NCBI GenBank assembly: GCA_947626525.1 | Contig: CANQSM010000007.1 | Coordinates: 1-63,515, forward strand | Reading direction: 5' to 3' | DNA length: 63,515 nt | DNA from: an uncultured Phocaeicola sp. | Lineage (GTDB): Bacteria > Bacteroidota > Bacteroidia > Bacteroidales > Bacteroidaceae | Shown: positions 37,605 through 47,270 of the stretch, one piece after another | Numbering within the stretch: position 1 is the first letter of the stretch | How the letters are laid out: every line of letters starts with the position of its first letter | Position numbers and translations under genes: made by a program | Notes under the pieces: generated by a model | What the model saw: only the letters and a program-made list of their open reading frames with translations | Told to the model about the DNA's origin: nothing | The model's database searches: none

Positions 37605-39302
37605 ATGAGTAAGGAAAAGATGACAGGCGCGGAAGCGCTGATGCGCTCTTTGGAGCACCAGGGGGTAAAGACCATCTTCGGGTATCCCGGAGGCTCGATA
37701 ATGCCGGTGTTCGACGCTTTGTACGACCATAAGAAATCGTTGAACCATATATTGGTCCGTCATGAACAGGGAGCCGCCCATGCGGCGGAAGGGTATGCCC
37801 GGGTATCGGGTGAGGTGGGAGTCTGCCTGGTGACCAGCGGTCCGGGCGCCACCAACACCGTTACCGGAATTGCCGACGCCATGATAGACAGTACCCCGAT
37901 TGTGGTGATTGCCGGACAGGTCGGTACCGCTTTCCTGGGCAGCGACGCTTTTCAGGAGGTCGACCTGGTGGGCATTACCCAGCCTATCAGTAAATGGAGC
38001 TATCAGATCCGGCGCGCGGAAGATGTGGCGTGGGCCGTGGCGCGCGCCTTTTACATCGCCAGGAGCGGCCGTCCCGGGCCTGTGGTGCTGGACTTTGCCC
38101 GGAACGCGCAGGTGGAGACCACGGAATACGAGCCGCTTGCGGTGGATTTCATCCGGAGCTATGTCCCGGTGCCCGACACCGACCCCCGGTCTGTGGAAGA
38201 AGCCGCGGCGTTGATCAACGCCGCGCGGAGGCCTTTGGTCCTGGTAGGGCAAGGGGTGGAGCTGGGCAACGCGCACCAAGAGTTGCTCGATTTGATAGAA
38301 AAGGCGGATATGCCGTGCGGATGCACGTTGCTGGGATTGTCGGCCCTTCCCTCGGAGCATCGCTTGAACAAGGGGATGTTGGGCATGCACGGGAATCTGG
38401 GGCCTAACGTGAAGACGAACGAGTGCGATGTCCTCGTGGCGGTGGGCATGCGTTTCGACGACCGTGTGACAAGCAATCTGGCGACCTATGCCAGGCAGGC
38501 CAAGGTGATTCATCTGGATATAGACCCTGCCGAAATCAATAAGAATGTGAAAGTGGACGTGGCTGTATTGGGCGATTGCAAGCAGACCTTGAGGATGCTT
38601 GCCGGAAAGGTGGCGCCTGCCGTGCGCAAGGAGTGGGTGGACAGCTTCGCCGAATACGAGCGGACGGAGAACGAACAGGTGATAGAGAAGGAGATTCATC
38701 CCCAGGACGGCCCGTTGAGGATGGGAGAGGTGGCGCGCGCCGTGAGTGAGGCGACGGGACACCAGGCCATTCTGGTGACGGACGTCGGACAGAACCAGAT
38801 GATGTCTGCCCGCTATTTTAAGTTCAGCCGGCATAGGAGCATCGTCACCTCCGGCGGATTGGGAACCATGGGATTCGGGCTGCCCGCTGCCATAGGCGCT
38901 ACCTTCGGCCGTCCGGACCGCACCGTATGCGTGTTCCTGGGAGACGGCGGCTTGCAGATGAGCATCCACGAGCTGGGGACGATTATGGAGCAGCGCTCTC
39001 CGGTGAAGATCATTCTTCTGAACAACAACTTCCTGGGGAACGTCCGCCAGTGGCAGGCCATGTTCTTCCGCCACCGCTACTCTTTCACTCCGATGATGAA
39101 CCCCGATTACGTGAAGATTGCTTCGGCCTACCGGATTCCGGGAGAGAGCGTTTCCCGCCGGGAAGACTTGCCGGAGGCCATTCGCCGGATGTTGGCCACC
39201 GATGGCCCTTACCTGCTCGAGGTGGGAGTGATAGAGGAGGGCAATGTGCTGCCGATGACCCCTCCGGGAGGTTCGGTCAATGAAATGTTGTTGGATTGTT
39301 AA
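37605..39302 (+). CDS. ilvB: Acetolactate synthase, large subunit
   Basis: 565 aa, a ThDP enzyme. The N-terminal FGYPGGSIMPVFDAL and catalytic Glu region (VRHEQGAAHAAEGYAR) and the ThDP/Mg motif GDGGLQMSIHEL...NNNFLGNVRQWQ are complete. It joins pyruvate units into acetolactate, or pyruvate with 2-ketobutyrate. It lies 19 bp after ilvD with a good Shine-Dalgarno, and the small subunit follows at once. Confidence 0.96.
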   Translation: MSKEKMTGAEALMRSLEHQGVKTIFGYPGGSIMPVFDALYDHKKSLNHILVRHEQGAAHAAEGYARVSGEVGVCLVTSGPGATNTVTGIADAMIDSTPIVVIAGQVGTAFLGSDAFQEVDLVGITQPISKWSYQIRRAEDVAWAVARAFYIARSGRPGPVVLDFARNAQVETTEYEPLAVDFIRSYVPVPDTDPRSVEEAAALINAARRPLVLVGQGVELGNAHQELLDLIEKADMPCGCTLLGLSALPSEHRLNKGMLGMHGNLGPNVKTNECDVLVAVGMRFDDRVTSNLATYARQAKVIHLDIDPAEINKNVKVDVAVLGDCKQTLRMLAGKVAPAVRKEWVDSFAEYERTENEQVIEKEIHPQDGPLRMGEVARAVSEATGHQAILVTDVGQNQMMSARYFKFSRHRSIVTSGGLGTMGFGLPAAIGATFGRPDRTVCVFLGDGGLQMSIHELGTIMEQRSPVKIILLNNNFLGNVRQWQAMFFRHRYSFTPMMNPDYVKIASAYRIPGESVSRREDLPEAIRRMLATDGPYLLEVGVIEEGNVLPMTPPGGSVNEMLLDC

Positions 39303-39304
39303 GT

Positions 39305-39877
39305 ATGCGGGATATGGAAAAGACATTATATACTTTAATCGTTTATTCGGAGAACATCGCGGGGTTGCTGAACCAGATTACGGCCGTGTTTACCCGGAGG
39401 CAGATAAACATAGAGAGCCTCAATGTGTCGGCTTCGTCCATTCAGGGGGTGCACAAGTACACCATTACGACCTGGACGGACAAGGATACGATTGAGAAAG
39501 TGGTGAAGCAGATTGAGAAGAAGATAGAGGTGATGCAGGCCCACTATTTCACGGACGATGAGATATTCCATCATGAGGTGGCCCTGTATAAGCTCTCCAC
39601 TCCGGAGTTTCAGCAAAACCCTCACGCCTCGAAGGTGATACGCCGTCATAACGGCCGCATTGTGGAGGTGAATCCGGTGTACTGCATTGTGGAGAAAGCG
39701 GGCATGTCCGAGGAGATCACTTCCTTGTACGAGGAGTTGCAGGCGGCCGGATGTATGTTGCAGTTCGTCCGTTCGGGACGCATCGCCATTACCAAGAGCT
39801 GTGTGGAACGGGTGAACGAATATTTGGCCGAACGGGAGACCAGATACAGTCAGTGCAAAGGACAACCGCAGGCATGA
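39305..39877 (+). CDS. ilvN: Acetolactate synthase, small (regulatory) subunit
   Basis: 190 aa from this start. An ACT domain (TLYTLIVYSENIAGLLNQIT, ITTWTDKDTIEKV) is followed by a C-terminal ALS_ss domain. It binds valine and controls the large subunit. MRDMEKT at 39305 lies 2 bp after the ilvB stop; MEKTLYT at 39314 is an equally reasonable start. The ATG at 39296 overlaps ilvB. The stop forms an ATGA overlap with the next gene. Confidence 0.93.
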   Translation: MRDMEKTLYTLIVYSENIAGLLNQITAVFTRRQINIESLNVSASSIQGVHKYTITTWTDKDTIEKVVKQIEKKIEVMQAHYFTDDEIFHHEVALYKLSTPEFQQNPHASKVIRRHNGRIVEVNPVYCIVEKAGMSEEITSLYEELQAAGCMLQFVRSGRIAITKSCVERVNEYLAERETRYSQCKGQPQA

Positions 39878-40620
39878 GTCGGGAGGAGGATAAAATAGGG
39901 AGCGGTTGGTTTGAGGTGGAACCGTTTCATGTGGACGTTACCGGACATCTTGCCCTGGGCGTGCTGGGGAACGAGTTGCTGAATTGCGCCGATGCGCACG
40001 CTGAACGGCGGGGCTTCGGTATGACTTGGCTGCATGACAACCGCTGCACCTGGGTACTCTCCCGGTTGGTGATGGAGATGGAGCGTATGCCCCGGCAGCA
40101 TGAGAGGTTCTGCATCCGTACGTGGGTGGAGAATGTGTACCGGCTGTTTACCGACCGCGACTACGAGATGATTACCGCGGAAGGGGAGGTGCTGGGCTAC
40201 GCCCGTTCCGTTTGGGCGATGATCGACATGGACACCCGTAAGCCCAAGGACCTGCTTGCTTTGCATGGAGGGCAGATTGCCGGATATGTGTGCGACAAGG
40301 CGTGTCCGATAGAGCGTCCGGGACGAATCAAAGTACGGGCGGAAGAGCCTGTGCGGACATACCGGGCGCAGTATGGCGACATAGACGTCAACGGGCATGT
40401 GAACAGTGTGAAATATGTGGAGCACATGCTCGATCTGTTCCCGCTGGAATGGTTTAGGGAAAAGCGGATCCGACGGTTCGAGGTGGCCTATCATGCGGAA
40501 AGCTATTATGGCGATACGCTCTCTTTTTATCGTGAGGAGGCGGGGGATGGCGCGTACGGTATCGAAGTGCGGAAGGAAGGCGGCGAAGTGGTTTGCCGCT
40601 CTAAAGTGGAATTTATTTAG
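39874..40620 (+). CDS. Acyl-ACP thioesterase (hotdog family)
   Basis: 248 aa with two hotdog repeats (about 1-135 and 150-248). The catalytic region of the second repeat is GDIDVNGHVNSVKYVEHMLD, the Asn-His pattern of FatA/FatB-type thioesterases. It releases fatty acids from acyl carrier protein. The ATG overlaps the ilvN stop (ATGA), and ilvC follows 27 bp later, so it is truly inside the ilv operon. This makes a link to branched-chain fatty acid supply likely, since their primers come from this pathway. Confidence 0.9.
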   Translation: MSREEDKIGSGWFEVEPFHVDVTGHLALGVLGNELLNCADAHAERRGFGMTWLHDNRCTWVLSRLVMEMERMPRQHERFCIRTWVENVYRLFTDRDYEMITAEGEVLGYARSVWAMIDMDTRKPKDLLALHGGQIAGYVCDKACPIERPGRIKVRAEEPVRTYRAQYGDIDVNGHVNSVKYVEHMLDLFPLEWFREKRIRRFEVAYHAESYYGDTLSFYREEAGDGAYGIEVRKEGGEVVCRSKVEFI

Positions 40621-40647
40621 TTAAACATAAACCAAATATTAAGTAAA

Positions 40648-41691
40648 ATGGCAGAAATGAATTTTGGCGGTGTCATAGAGAATGTAATGACCCGTGAAGA
40701 GTTTCCATTGGAAAAAGCGCGTGAAATATTGAAGAATGAGACCATTGCCGTTATCGGTTATGGTGTTCAGGGTCCCGGACAGTCGTTGAACCTCCGTGAC
40801 AATGGTTTTAATGTGATAGTCGGCCAGCGTCAGGGCAAGACATACGACAAGGCTGTGGCTGACGGTTGGGTTCCGGGCGAGACGCTGTTCGGCATTGAAG
40901 AGGCATGCGAAAGAGGAACCATCGTTATGTGCCTTTTGTCTGACGCGGCCGTGATGTCGGTATGGCCTACCATCCAGCCTTATCTGACGGCGGGCAAGGC
41001 CCTTTATTTCTCTCATGGCTTTGCCATTACCTGGAACGACCGTACGGGTGTGGTGCCTGCTAAGGATATAGATGTCATTATGGTGGCTCCCAAAGGCTCG
41101 GGTACTTCTCTTCGTACCATGTTCCTTGAGGGAAGAGGCCTGAACTCCTCTTATGCGGTATATCAGGATGCGACCGGCCATGCTTTGGAAAAGACACTGG
41201 CGCTGGGTATCGGTATCGGTTCGGGCTATCTGTTCGAGACCACTTTCGTTCGGGAGGCTACGTCTGACCTGACAGGCGAGCGCGGTTCGCTGATGGGGGC
41301 TATCCAGGGTTTGTTGCTGGCCCAGTATGAGACATTGCGTGAAAACGGCCATACTCCTTCCGAGGCGTTTAACGAAACGGTGGAGGAGCTGACCCAGTCG
41401 TTGATGCCGTTGTTTGCCAAGAACGGTATGGACTGGATGTATGCCAATTGTTCCACTACGGCCCAGCGTGGCGCGTTGGACTGGATGGGCCCGTTCCACG
41501 ATGCCATCAAGCCGGTCATGCGGCGGCTGTACCAGAGTGTGAAGTGTGGCAACGAGGCGCAGATTTCCATTGACAGTAACTCTAAGCCGGACTATCGTGA
41601 AAAGCTGAATGAAGAGTTGAAGGCGTTGCGCGAGAGCGAGATGTGGCAGACTGCCGTGACGGTTCGCAAGCTGCGCCCGGAAAATAACTGA
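40648..41691 (+). CDS. ilvC: Ketol-acid reductoisomerase
   Basis: 347 aa, class I length. The Rossmann motif is GYGVQGPGQSLNLRDNG, with the cofactor loop GQRQGKTYDKA; metal-binding residues lie in the C-terminal knotted domain (LTGERGSLMGAIQG, then ETVEELTQ). It converts acetolactate to dihydroxy-isovalerate. Its codons are less GC-rich than those of ilvD and ilvB, as expected for a very highly expressed gene here. It is last in the operon. Confidence 0.95.
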   Translation: MAEMNFGGVIENVMTREEFPLEKAREILKNETIAVIGYGVQGPGQSLNLRDNGFNVIVGQRQGKTYDKAVADGWVPGETLFGIEEACERGTIVMCLLSDAAVMSVWPTIQPYLTAGKALYFSHGFAITWNDRTGVVPAKDIDVIMVAPKGSGTSLRTMFLEGRGLNSSYAVYQDATGHALEKTLALGIGIGSGYLFETTFVREATSDLTGERGSLMGAIQGLLLAQYETLRENGHTPSEAFNETVEELTQSLMPLFAKNGMDWMYANCSTTAQRGALDWMGPFHDAIKPVMRRLYQSVKCGNEAQISIDSNSKPDYREKLNEELKALRESEMWQTAVTVRKLRPENN

Positions 41692-41717
41692 TCGTTCCGG
41701 TTGGTTCCATATAAAGC

Positions 41718-41767
41718 AATCCCCTTACCGCTGCGTTTCCCTTTGAGGAATCCGGTAAGGGGATTTG
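41718..41767 (+). terminator. Terminator after ilvC
   Basis: AATCCCCTTACCG (41718-41730) pairs perfectly with CGGTAAGGGGATT (41753-41765), followed by TGTCT. The arm pairing is 13 bp. On the minus strand it may also stop readthrough from the nucleoside phosphorylase gene. Confidence 0.75.
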
Positions 41768-41855
41768 TCTGTCCCATTGTTGCGTCCGGCATGCCGGACG
41801 CGCCGTTCCTTCCGGGTCGGAGACCGGCGGAGGGCCGTTGCGTCCGGAGAGGGAC

Positions 41856-42734
41856 TCAGATGCGTTCCAACACTTTTTGTATCAGCGTGTCGATATTGTT
41901 TTTGTAACCGGGGTTGGCCTCTTTGGCCAGGCGGTTGGCTATCACCATGCATACGGTGGTGGCCTTGTGTCCCATCAGCCGGCTGAGGCCCGCGAGCGCC
42001 GAACTCTCCATTTCGAAGTTGGTGATACGGTAGCCTTTGTATTCGAAGCTCTCAATCTTCTCGTTCTGTCCGGGGTCGGCCAAAGGTATGCGAAGCTCGC
42101 GGCCTTGCGGACCGAAGAAGCCTCCTGCGGCGATGGTGACGCCTTTTACCATGTCGGTCCCGGCAATGCGGGCCGTCAGTTCGGGGTTCTCGTCGATGAC
42201 GTATGGATGGGCGATACAGGTGTTTCCCGTCCATCCCATATGCCGGATGAACGCCTTCTCGAAATCCAGGTCGCATACTTCATTGCGTCCGGCATAGAAA
42301 TTCAGCAGCCCGTCGAAACCAATCGATTTCTCCGAACAGATGAATGTCCCGACCGGCGTGTCGGGCTGTAGTCCTCCGCAAGTGCCTATGCGTACCAGCT
42401 CGAGAGGGCGGAAGGTGTCATGCTGATAGCGGGTCTGAAAGTCGATGTTGGCCAGCGCGTCCAGCTCGTTCATGACAATATCGATGTTGTCGCAGCCGAT
42501 ACCTGTGGATACGACTGTGATACGCTTCCCCTGGCAGGTGCCTGTAATGGTTTTAAACTCGCGGCTCTCTATTTCACACTCTTTGTGGTCGAAATGGGCG
42601 GCCACCACCGATACACGCCCGGGGTCTCCCACCAGGATGACCTTGTCTGCCAGTTGTTCCGGCTTCACATGCAGGTGGAATACGGAGCCGTCGGCATTGA
42701 TAATCAATTCGGATTCTGCAAAACGCTTTTTCAT
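41856..42734 (-). CDS. Nucleoside phosphorylase (uridine phosphorylase family)
   Basis: 292 aa. The PNP/UDP fold is shown by VGDPGRVSVVAAHFD (phosphate loop), ELVRIGTCGGLQPDTPVG and the C-terminal NFEMESSALAGLSRLMGH substrate region with the conserved MES. It splits a nucleoside with phosphate, probably uridine, for salvage. MKKRFAESELIIN at 42734 is preferred over the ORF start at 42803. Confidence 0.88.
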   Translation of the reverse strand: MKKRFAESELIINADGSVFHLHVKPEQLADKVILVGDPGRVSVVAAHFDHKECEIESREFKTITGTCQGKRITVVSTGIGCDNIDIVMNELDALANIDFQTRYQHDTFRPLELVRIGTCGGLQPDTPVGTFICSEKSIGFDGLLNFYAGRNEVCDLDFEKAFIRHMGWTGNTCIAHPYVIDENPELTARIAGTDMVKGVTIAAGGFFGPQGRELRIPLADPGQNEKIESFEYKGYRITNFEMESSALAGLSRLMGHKATTVCMVIANRLAKEANPGYKNNIDTLIQKVLERI

Positions 42735-42866
42735 AATGTGATGTTTAAGTGATGACTCGTCAGTACTGAACATAACTTCGGACGGACGGTTGTCCCGATA
42801 CACGGGGAGAAACGGATTGTCGCGGCTCCGGTACGGAAGACGGCGATAATCCGTCAGGATGGTTCC

Positions 42867-43865
42867 TTACTTGTCCAGCGGCTCGGATGGCGCGGCCTGA
42901 TCCGGATGCGCGATGCTGCCGCGCATCAGTGTGTCGGCCTGTATGTTCTTCATGCGATAGTAGTCCATGATGCCCAGGTTGCCGCTGCGGAAAGCTTCGG
43001 CCATGGCTTTGGGCACTTCGGCTTCCGCCTGGATTACATTCGCGCGCGCTTCCTCCGCTTTCGCCTTCATCTCCTGCTCGCTGGCCACCGCCATGGCGCG
43101 GCGTTCCTCGGCTTTGGCCTGCGCGATGTTCTTGTCGGCGTTGGCCTGATCTATTTGCAAGGCCGCGCCGATGTTCTTGCCTATGTCGATGTCCGCGATA
43201 TCGATGGAGAGAATCTCGAAAGCGGTTCCCGCGTCCAGTCCTTTACGCAACACCAGTTTGGAGATGGAGTCCGGGTTTTCCAATACGGACTTGTGGTTTT
43301 CGGAAGAACCGATGGAAGAGACGATGCCTTCGCCCACACGGGCCAAGACGGTGTCTTCTCCGGCGCCTCCCACCAACTGGCGGATATTGGCCCGTACCGT
43401 GACGCGCGCTTTGGCGATGAGCTGTATGCCGTCCTTGGCTACGGCGGTTACCGGAGGCGTGTCGATTACCTTGGGGTTTACCGACATTTGCACCGCTTCG
43501 AATACATCCCGTCCCGCCAAGTCGATGGCCGTGGCCATTTGGAAGGATAATTCAATGTTTGCCTTGGAGGCGGAAACCAGCGCGTGCACCACTCTCTCTA
43601 CGTGTCCGCCCGCCAGATAGTGGGCTTCCAGCTCGTCGCGAGTGATGGTTTTCAGTCCCGCCTTGTGCCCTTCTATCAAGGCTTGCACGATGGTGGAGGG
43701 CGGTACGTTACGGATACGCATCAGGAACAGCTGCACCAGTGAGATGTGTACACCCGAGACTTTGGCCGACATCCAGAGGATGAACGGGACATAATGGAAT
43801 AGCAGGGCCAGCAGGATGATGGCGCCGGCTATCAGGATAAACGGGAGATAAAATGAATTAATCAT
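42867..43865 (-). CDS. floA: Flotillin-like protein FloA
   Basis: 332 aa. An N-terminal membrane hairpin or segment ([20 protein letters not shown]) is followed by an SPFH/band-7 domain and an Ala/Glu/Lys-rich coiled coil ([20 protein letters not shown]). This matches the FloA/YqfA family, which scaffolds functional membrane microdomains. NfeD, its usual partner, is encoded 98 bp upstream in the same direction. Confidence 0.93.
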   Translation of the reverse strand: MINSFYLPFILIAGAIILLALLFHYVPFILWMSAKVSGVHISLVQLFLMRIRNVPPSTIVQALIEGHKAGLKTITRDELEAHYLAGGHVERVVHALVSASKANIELSFQMATAIDLAGRDVFEAVQMSVNPKVIDTPPVTAVAKDGIQLIAKARVTVRANIRQLVGGAGEDTVLARVGEGIVSSIGSSENHKSVLENPDSISKLVLRKGLDAGTAFEILSIDIADIDIGKNIGAALQIDQANADKNIAQAKAEERRAMAVASEQEMKAKAEEARANVIQAEAEVPKAMAEAFRSGNLGIMDYYRMKNIQADTLMRGSIAHPDQAAPSEPLDK

Positions 43866-43963
43866 GTTGTTTTTAATTTATTAAAGGTTACTATTCGTTG
43901 TCAGTTTGCCGTATGCTTGCCGTATGCTTGCGGAAGCGGAAGCCAGCCCTGTTGGCGGAAGCG

Positions 43964-44434
43964 TCAGGGACGCTGCCTGCGTACCATGATGATTCCCTCC
44001 ATGACGCGTTCCACGACGATGGGGGTATGCTCGTTCAGGAACCCGTCGGCCGATTTCACTTCTATGATTCTTCCGTTGATTTCCGCGTTGCCTATCAGGG
44101 CCAGCCTGGTGATGGCCACGCCGGTGTCGCCCGCTTTCACTTCTTGCCCCGCCGGGATGCCTACCGTGGAGCCGATGTCTTTCTTCAAAGCCAGCCTGTC
44201 GATGGACTTGGAACGCAGGAACCAGATGAACAGCAGGACATAGCCGCAAAGCGACACCAGCAGTGTGAGGAGCCCGCCTGTGGGGCCCAGTGCCGAGAAG
44301 GCGTAATAGTTGACGTAAACCAGACATCCTGCCGAGGCGATGCCTGCCAGGCTGAGACCGGGAATAAGGAACACCTCGGCCATGAACAGCAGCATACCCG
44401 CCGCAATCAGTGCAATGATGATAATGATATCCAT
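43964..44434 (-). CDS. NfeD-like membrane protein
   Basis: 156 aa. Three or so transmembrane segments (IIIIIALIAAGMLLFMAEVF, GCLVYVNYYAF, LLTLLVSLCGYVLLFIWFL) are followed by a C-terminal OB fold (AGDTGVAITRLALIGNAEINGRIIEV). This is the short NfeD form that accompanies flotillins. The start MDIIIIIALIA at 44434 is better than the ATG at 44455. Confidence 0.88.
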   Translation of the reverse strand: MDIIIIIALIAAGMLLFMAEVFLIPGLSLAGIASAGCLVYVNYYAFSALGPTGGLLTLLVSLCGYVLLFIWFLRSKSIDRLALKKDIGSTVGIPAGQEVKAGDTGVAITRLALIGNAEINGRIIEVKSADGFLNEHTPIVVERVMEGIIMVRRQRP

Positions 44435-44480
44435 AGTCTTGTCTATTTTTGCCAAATATATGGTTTCTTTTTCAGATATC

Positions 44481-45908
44481 CTATTTGGAGATGAATTTCT
44501 TTTCGGTATTGCGTATGTTTATTTCCATTTCCATCAGGTCGGCCTCCATGCTCTCGGCTTTGCGTTCCAGATCCATGATTTCCGGAGACAGCGCCTGCCG
44601 TCGGGCGGGAGCGCTCTCGTGATAGAGCTGGCGCTTGGCCTCCAGCGACCGGCTGAGATCGGAAAAGTCCTTGCGGCTTTGCTGCCATTGCAGGAAGAGC
44701 CTTTTGGCCTGCGGCGACTTGAAATCCTCCGTCACGTAATAGGTGGTCTGGTCGTCTATGATGAATTCGAAGTCATGCCTCGGGCGTTTTTCCGGTTGCT
44801 GGTAAGTCACCATGGTGAGCCGCTGTCTGGCCGCCCGCACCGTCTCCTCATTTTTCCAGGTGGAGGCGATACGCTGTATCATGGCCGCCTGTCGGACGGT
44901 CGCCTCGTCCGTATGCTCGTAGTCGAATGTCATCCGGGTGTCGTTCGGGATGAACACATAGACGCACACCTTCCCTTCGGGCTGATGGCGGTCGGAAGCG
45001 AACCAGCCCAGCCGGTTGTATTCGTCTATGACATACAGGTAGTCGTTGGCCGGGGAGTTGAACGGCATGCCGATATTCTCGGGGCGCAGGTAACGGTCCG
45101 TTTCGGAGTTGTAGCGGGTCACGAAGATGTCGTATCCTCCCAGCGAGCCCTCCCCGTCGCTGGCGTAATACAGCGTCACGCCGTCGGACAGTACGTACGG
45201 GTAGTTCGCGTTGCCGCGCGCGTTCAGTCCCTGCAGGGGAGTGGCTTCCCCCCATTGGTCGGCCAGCTTGTCCCGCGCGTAAAGGGCCAGCGTGTCCTTC
45301 CGGGGCATGGCGTAGTATATCCTGTTTTTCAGTTCCGTCTGGTACAGCATGCTTTCCGGTTGGGCGTCGGTCTGGAAATAATGGTTGTAGGTGTCCAGCG
45401 TCCCCGATTCCGGCCCCACCTTGTAGGCCGACAGGAAGAGGCTTTTGTCCACCACGAAGCTGTCGACGAAAGTCACCTGTTCCGTTCCCTTCAGCATGCG
45501 CCCTCCTTGCCTGATACGCTCCAGCCGTTTCTCCGCGTCGGCCGTATCCGCCTTTTTCTTCTGTCGCGTGCCGATGTATTTCCGCAGGCTCTCAGCGGCC
45601 TCGTCGAAGCGGTATTGGTCCGCCTGCGCCTCGGCCAGATACCTGAGCGCCTCGGCCACGTTGCGTTGGGCGGCTTTTTTCAGGAACTCCTCGGAAGCGG
45701 CTTTTTCCCCCGTCTCGTAGAGGCACGCCCCGTACCAGTAGTTGTAGTTCGCGTTGCCCGGGCTTTGCTTCACGAGCTTGCGGAAAGCCGGTTTGGCTTT
45801 CTCGTATTGGCCGTCGCTGAACAGTTGCCTGGCCTGTGTCAGGGTCTGTGCGGGCGACATTCCGCCCAGGCAGCTTGCCAGGAACAGCAAAATGTATGGT
45901 TTCCTCAT
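44481..45908 (-). CDS. TPR protein with PD40-like beta-propeller, exported
   Basis: 475 aa. A signal peptide (MRKPYILLFLASCLGGMSPA) is followed by TPR repeats (about 22-125: ARQLFSDGQYEKAKPAFRKL, NVAEALRYLAEAQADQYRFDEAAES), then WD40/PD40-like repeats (YPYVLSDGVTLYYASDGEGS, GGYDIFVTRYN), ending in a coiled-coil tail. Similar proteins occur as periplasmic parts of envelope or OmpA-linked systems. The open frame extends far upstream over ttcA. The start could also be 45929. It lies 46 bp upstream of the NfeD gene, so it may be cotranscribed with nfeD-floA. Confidence 0.78.
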   Translation of the reverse strand: MRKPYILLFLASCLGGMSPAQTLTQARQLFSDGQYEKAKPAFRKLVKQSPGNANYNYWYGACLYETGEKAASEEFLKKAAQRNVAEALRYLAEAQADQYRFDEAAESLRKYIGTRQKKKADTADAEKRLERIRQGGRMLKGTEQVTFVDSFVVDKSLFLSAYKVGPESGTLDTYNHYFQTDAQPESMLYQTELKNRIYYAMPRKDTLALYARDKLADQWGEATPLQGLNARGNANYPYVLSDGVTLYYASDGEGSLGGYDIFVTRYNSETDRYLRPENIGMPFNSPANDYLYVIDEYNRLGWFASDRHQPEGKVCVYVFIPNDTRMTFDYEHTDEATVRQAAMIQRIASTWKNEETVRAARQRLTMVTYQQPEKRPRHDFEFIIDDQTTYYVTEDFKSPQAKRLFLQWQQSRKDFSDLSRSLEAKRQLYHESAPARRQALSPEIMDLERKAESMEADLMEMEINIRNTEKKFISK

Positions 45909-46003
45909 GTAATGTCTCTTCTGTCTCATATCATTCAGGCTTTGATGATGGCTTCTCCTTTCACGCGGCCCGTACGGGCCTGTGAGCGGGGCGTTCCTGT
46001 TTC

Positions 46004-46011
46004 CAAAAGTA
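46004..46011 (-). promoter_or_regulatory. -7 element of the TPR gene
   Basis: The minus strand reads TACTTTTGG, matching TAnnTTTG, about 96 bp before the ATG at 45908. Confidence 0.45.
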
Positions 46012-46050
46012 CGAAGAATTTTATAAATCCTGTTTTTAAGAAGCCTGAAA

Positions 46051-46082
46051 TTTGTTAATTGCCTTGTTTTTTCTTTATTTTG
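46051..46082 (+). promoter_or_regulatory. Promoter of the ttcA-like operon
   Basis: TTTG (46051-46054), a 20-bp spacer, then TTATTTTG (46075-46082), one base off consensus. It would start transcription about 12 nt before the ATG at 46101. Confidence 0.6.
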
Positions 46083-46100
46083 CGCCCGGTTTGAAGAGGT

Positions 46101-46856
46101 ATGGCAACATTTACGGAAGAAGAGCGCCTGGTTCGGCGGATAGAGCAGCGTTTCAATAAGGGAGTGGTGAGATACCGCCTGATTGAGGACGGGGATAAGA
46201 TACTGGTAGGGCTGTCGGGAGGGAAAGACTCCCTGGCGTTGCTCGATTTGCTGGCCCGCCGTGCCCGTATCCTGAAGCCCCGCTTCACCGTGTATGCCTC
46301 GCACGTCCGCCTGACCAACATCGCCTACGAGTCCGACGAGAGGTATCTGAGGCGGTTCGCCGAAGAGCGGGGGATACCGCTGGTGTCCCGCGAGACTTCG
46401 TTCGACGCTTCCGCCGACACCCGGAAGTCGCCTTGCTTCCTCTGTTCGTGGAACCGGCGCAAGGCCCTTTTCACGGTGGCGAAGGAGCTGGGCTGCAACA
46501 AGATCGCTTTGGGGCACCACATGGACGACATTCTGGAGACACTGCTCCTGAACATGACCTTTCAGGGCGCGTTCGGCACCATGCCGCCCAAGCTGGTGAT
46601 GAGGAAGTTCGGGATGACCCTCGTCCGCCCCCTGTGTCTGGTGCGCGAGCGTGATTTGGAGGAGCTGGCGGAGGTGAAGGGCTTCCGGAAACAGATCCGG
46701 AACTGCCCCCATGAGCGGGCCTCGAACCGCGCGGAGATGAAGGAGATACTCCGCCGCCTGGAGGAGCTGAATCCGGAGGCCCGCTACAGCCTGTGGGGCA
46801 GCATGACGAACATACAAGAGGATTTATTGCCTGATAAAATAGAGAAAGAAGCATGA
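46101..46856 (+). CDS. ttcA: TtcA/TilS-type PP-loop ATPase, probable tRNA 2-thiocytidine synthase
   Basis: 251 aa. The PP-loop is GLSGGKDSLALLDLL (about 35-49). A CxxC pair lies in SPCFLCSWNRRKALF, a third Cys in IRNCPHE, and a GHHMDDILETLLLNM motif is present. The Cys set suits the iron-sulfur cluster of TtcA, which thiolates cytidine 32 of some tRNAs. Whether the substrate is the same in this phylum is not shown. The stop overlaps the next start (ATGA). Confidence 0.8.
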   Translation: MATFTEEERLVRRIEQRFNKGVVRYRLIEDGDKILVGLSGGKDSLALLDLLARRARILKPRFTVYASHVRLTNIAYESDERYLRRFAEERGIPLVSRETSFDASADTRKSPCFLCSWNRRKALFTVAKELGCNKIALGHHMDDILETLLLNMTFQGAFGTMPPKLVMRKFGMTLVRPLCLVRERDLEELAEVKGFRKQIRNCPHERASNRAEMKEILRRLEELNPEARYSLWGSMTNIQEDLLPDKIEKEA

Positions 46857-47221
46857 AAGGATTTTATACCGTATTGTTATTGATGGTCTCCAACATCTTC
46901 ATGACATTCGCCTGGTACGGGCATTTGAAGTTGCAGGAAATGAAGGTGGCGTCCCACTGGCCGCTTTGGGGAGTAATTTTGTTCTCGTGGTGCGTCGCCC
47001 TGGCGGAGTACTCTTTTCAGGTGCCGGCCAACCGTCTGGGGTTTCAGGGAAACGGCGGCCCTTTTTCCCTGATGCAGCTGAAGGTGATACAGGAGGTGAT
47101 TACCCTGATTATCTTCACCCTGTTCGCCACCGTGATGTTTAAGGGGGAGTCCCTGCATTGGAATCATCTGGCGGCGTTCGTCTGCCTGGTGCTGGCGGTC
47201 TATTTCGTTTTCATGAAGTGA
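46853..47221 (+). CDS. DUF486/DMT-like small membrane protein
   Basis: 122 aa with four hydrophobic segments (TVLLLMVSNIFMTFAWY, LWGVILFSWCVALAEYSF, VITLIIFTLFATVMF, AAFVCLVLAVYFVF). The PANRLGF motif is typical of the DUF486 family, half-size relatives of drug/metabolite transporters. Function unknown. Start overlaps ttcA by 4 bp. Confidence 0.85.
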   Translation: MKGFYTVLLLMVSNIFMTFAWYGHLKLQEMKVASHWPLWGVILFSWCVALAEYSFQVPANRLGFQGNGGPFSLMQLKVIQEVITLIIFTLFATVMFKGESLHWNHLAAFVCLVLAVYFVFMK

Positions 47222-47270
47222 CGCACGGGGCGTTTCCGGGGCGCTGTCCCGGGGAAGGTGTCGGAGGGGC

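Noticed and set aside
37542-39326. 594-aa open frame antisense to ilvB
   Set aside because: A shadow of a GC-rich gene; His/Arg-rich and without recognisable motifs.
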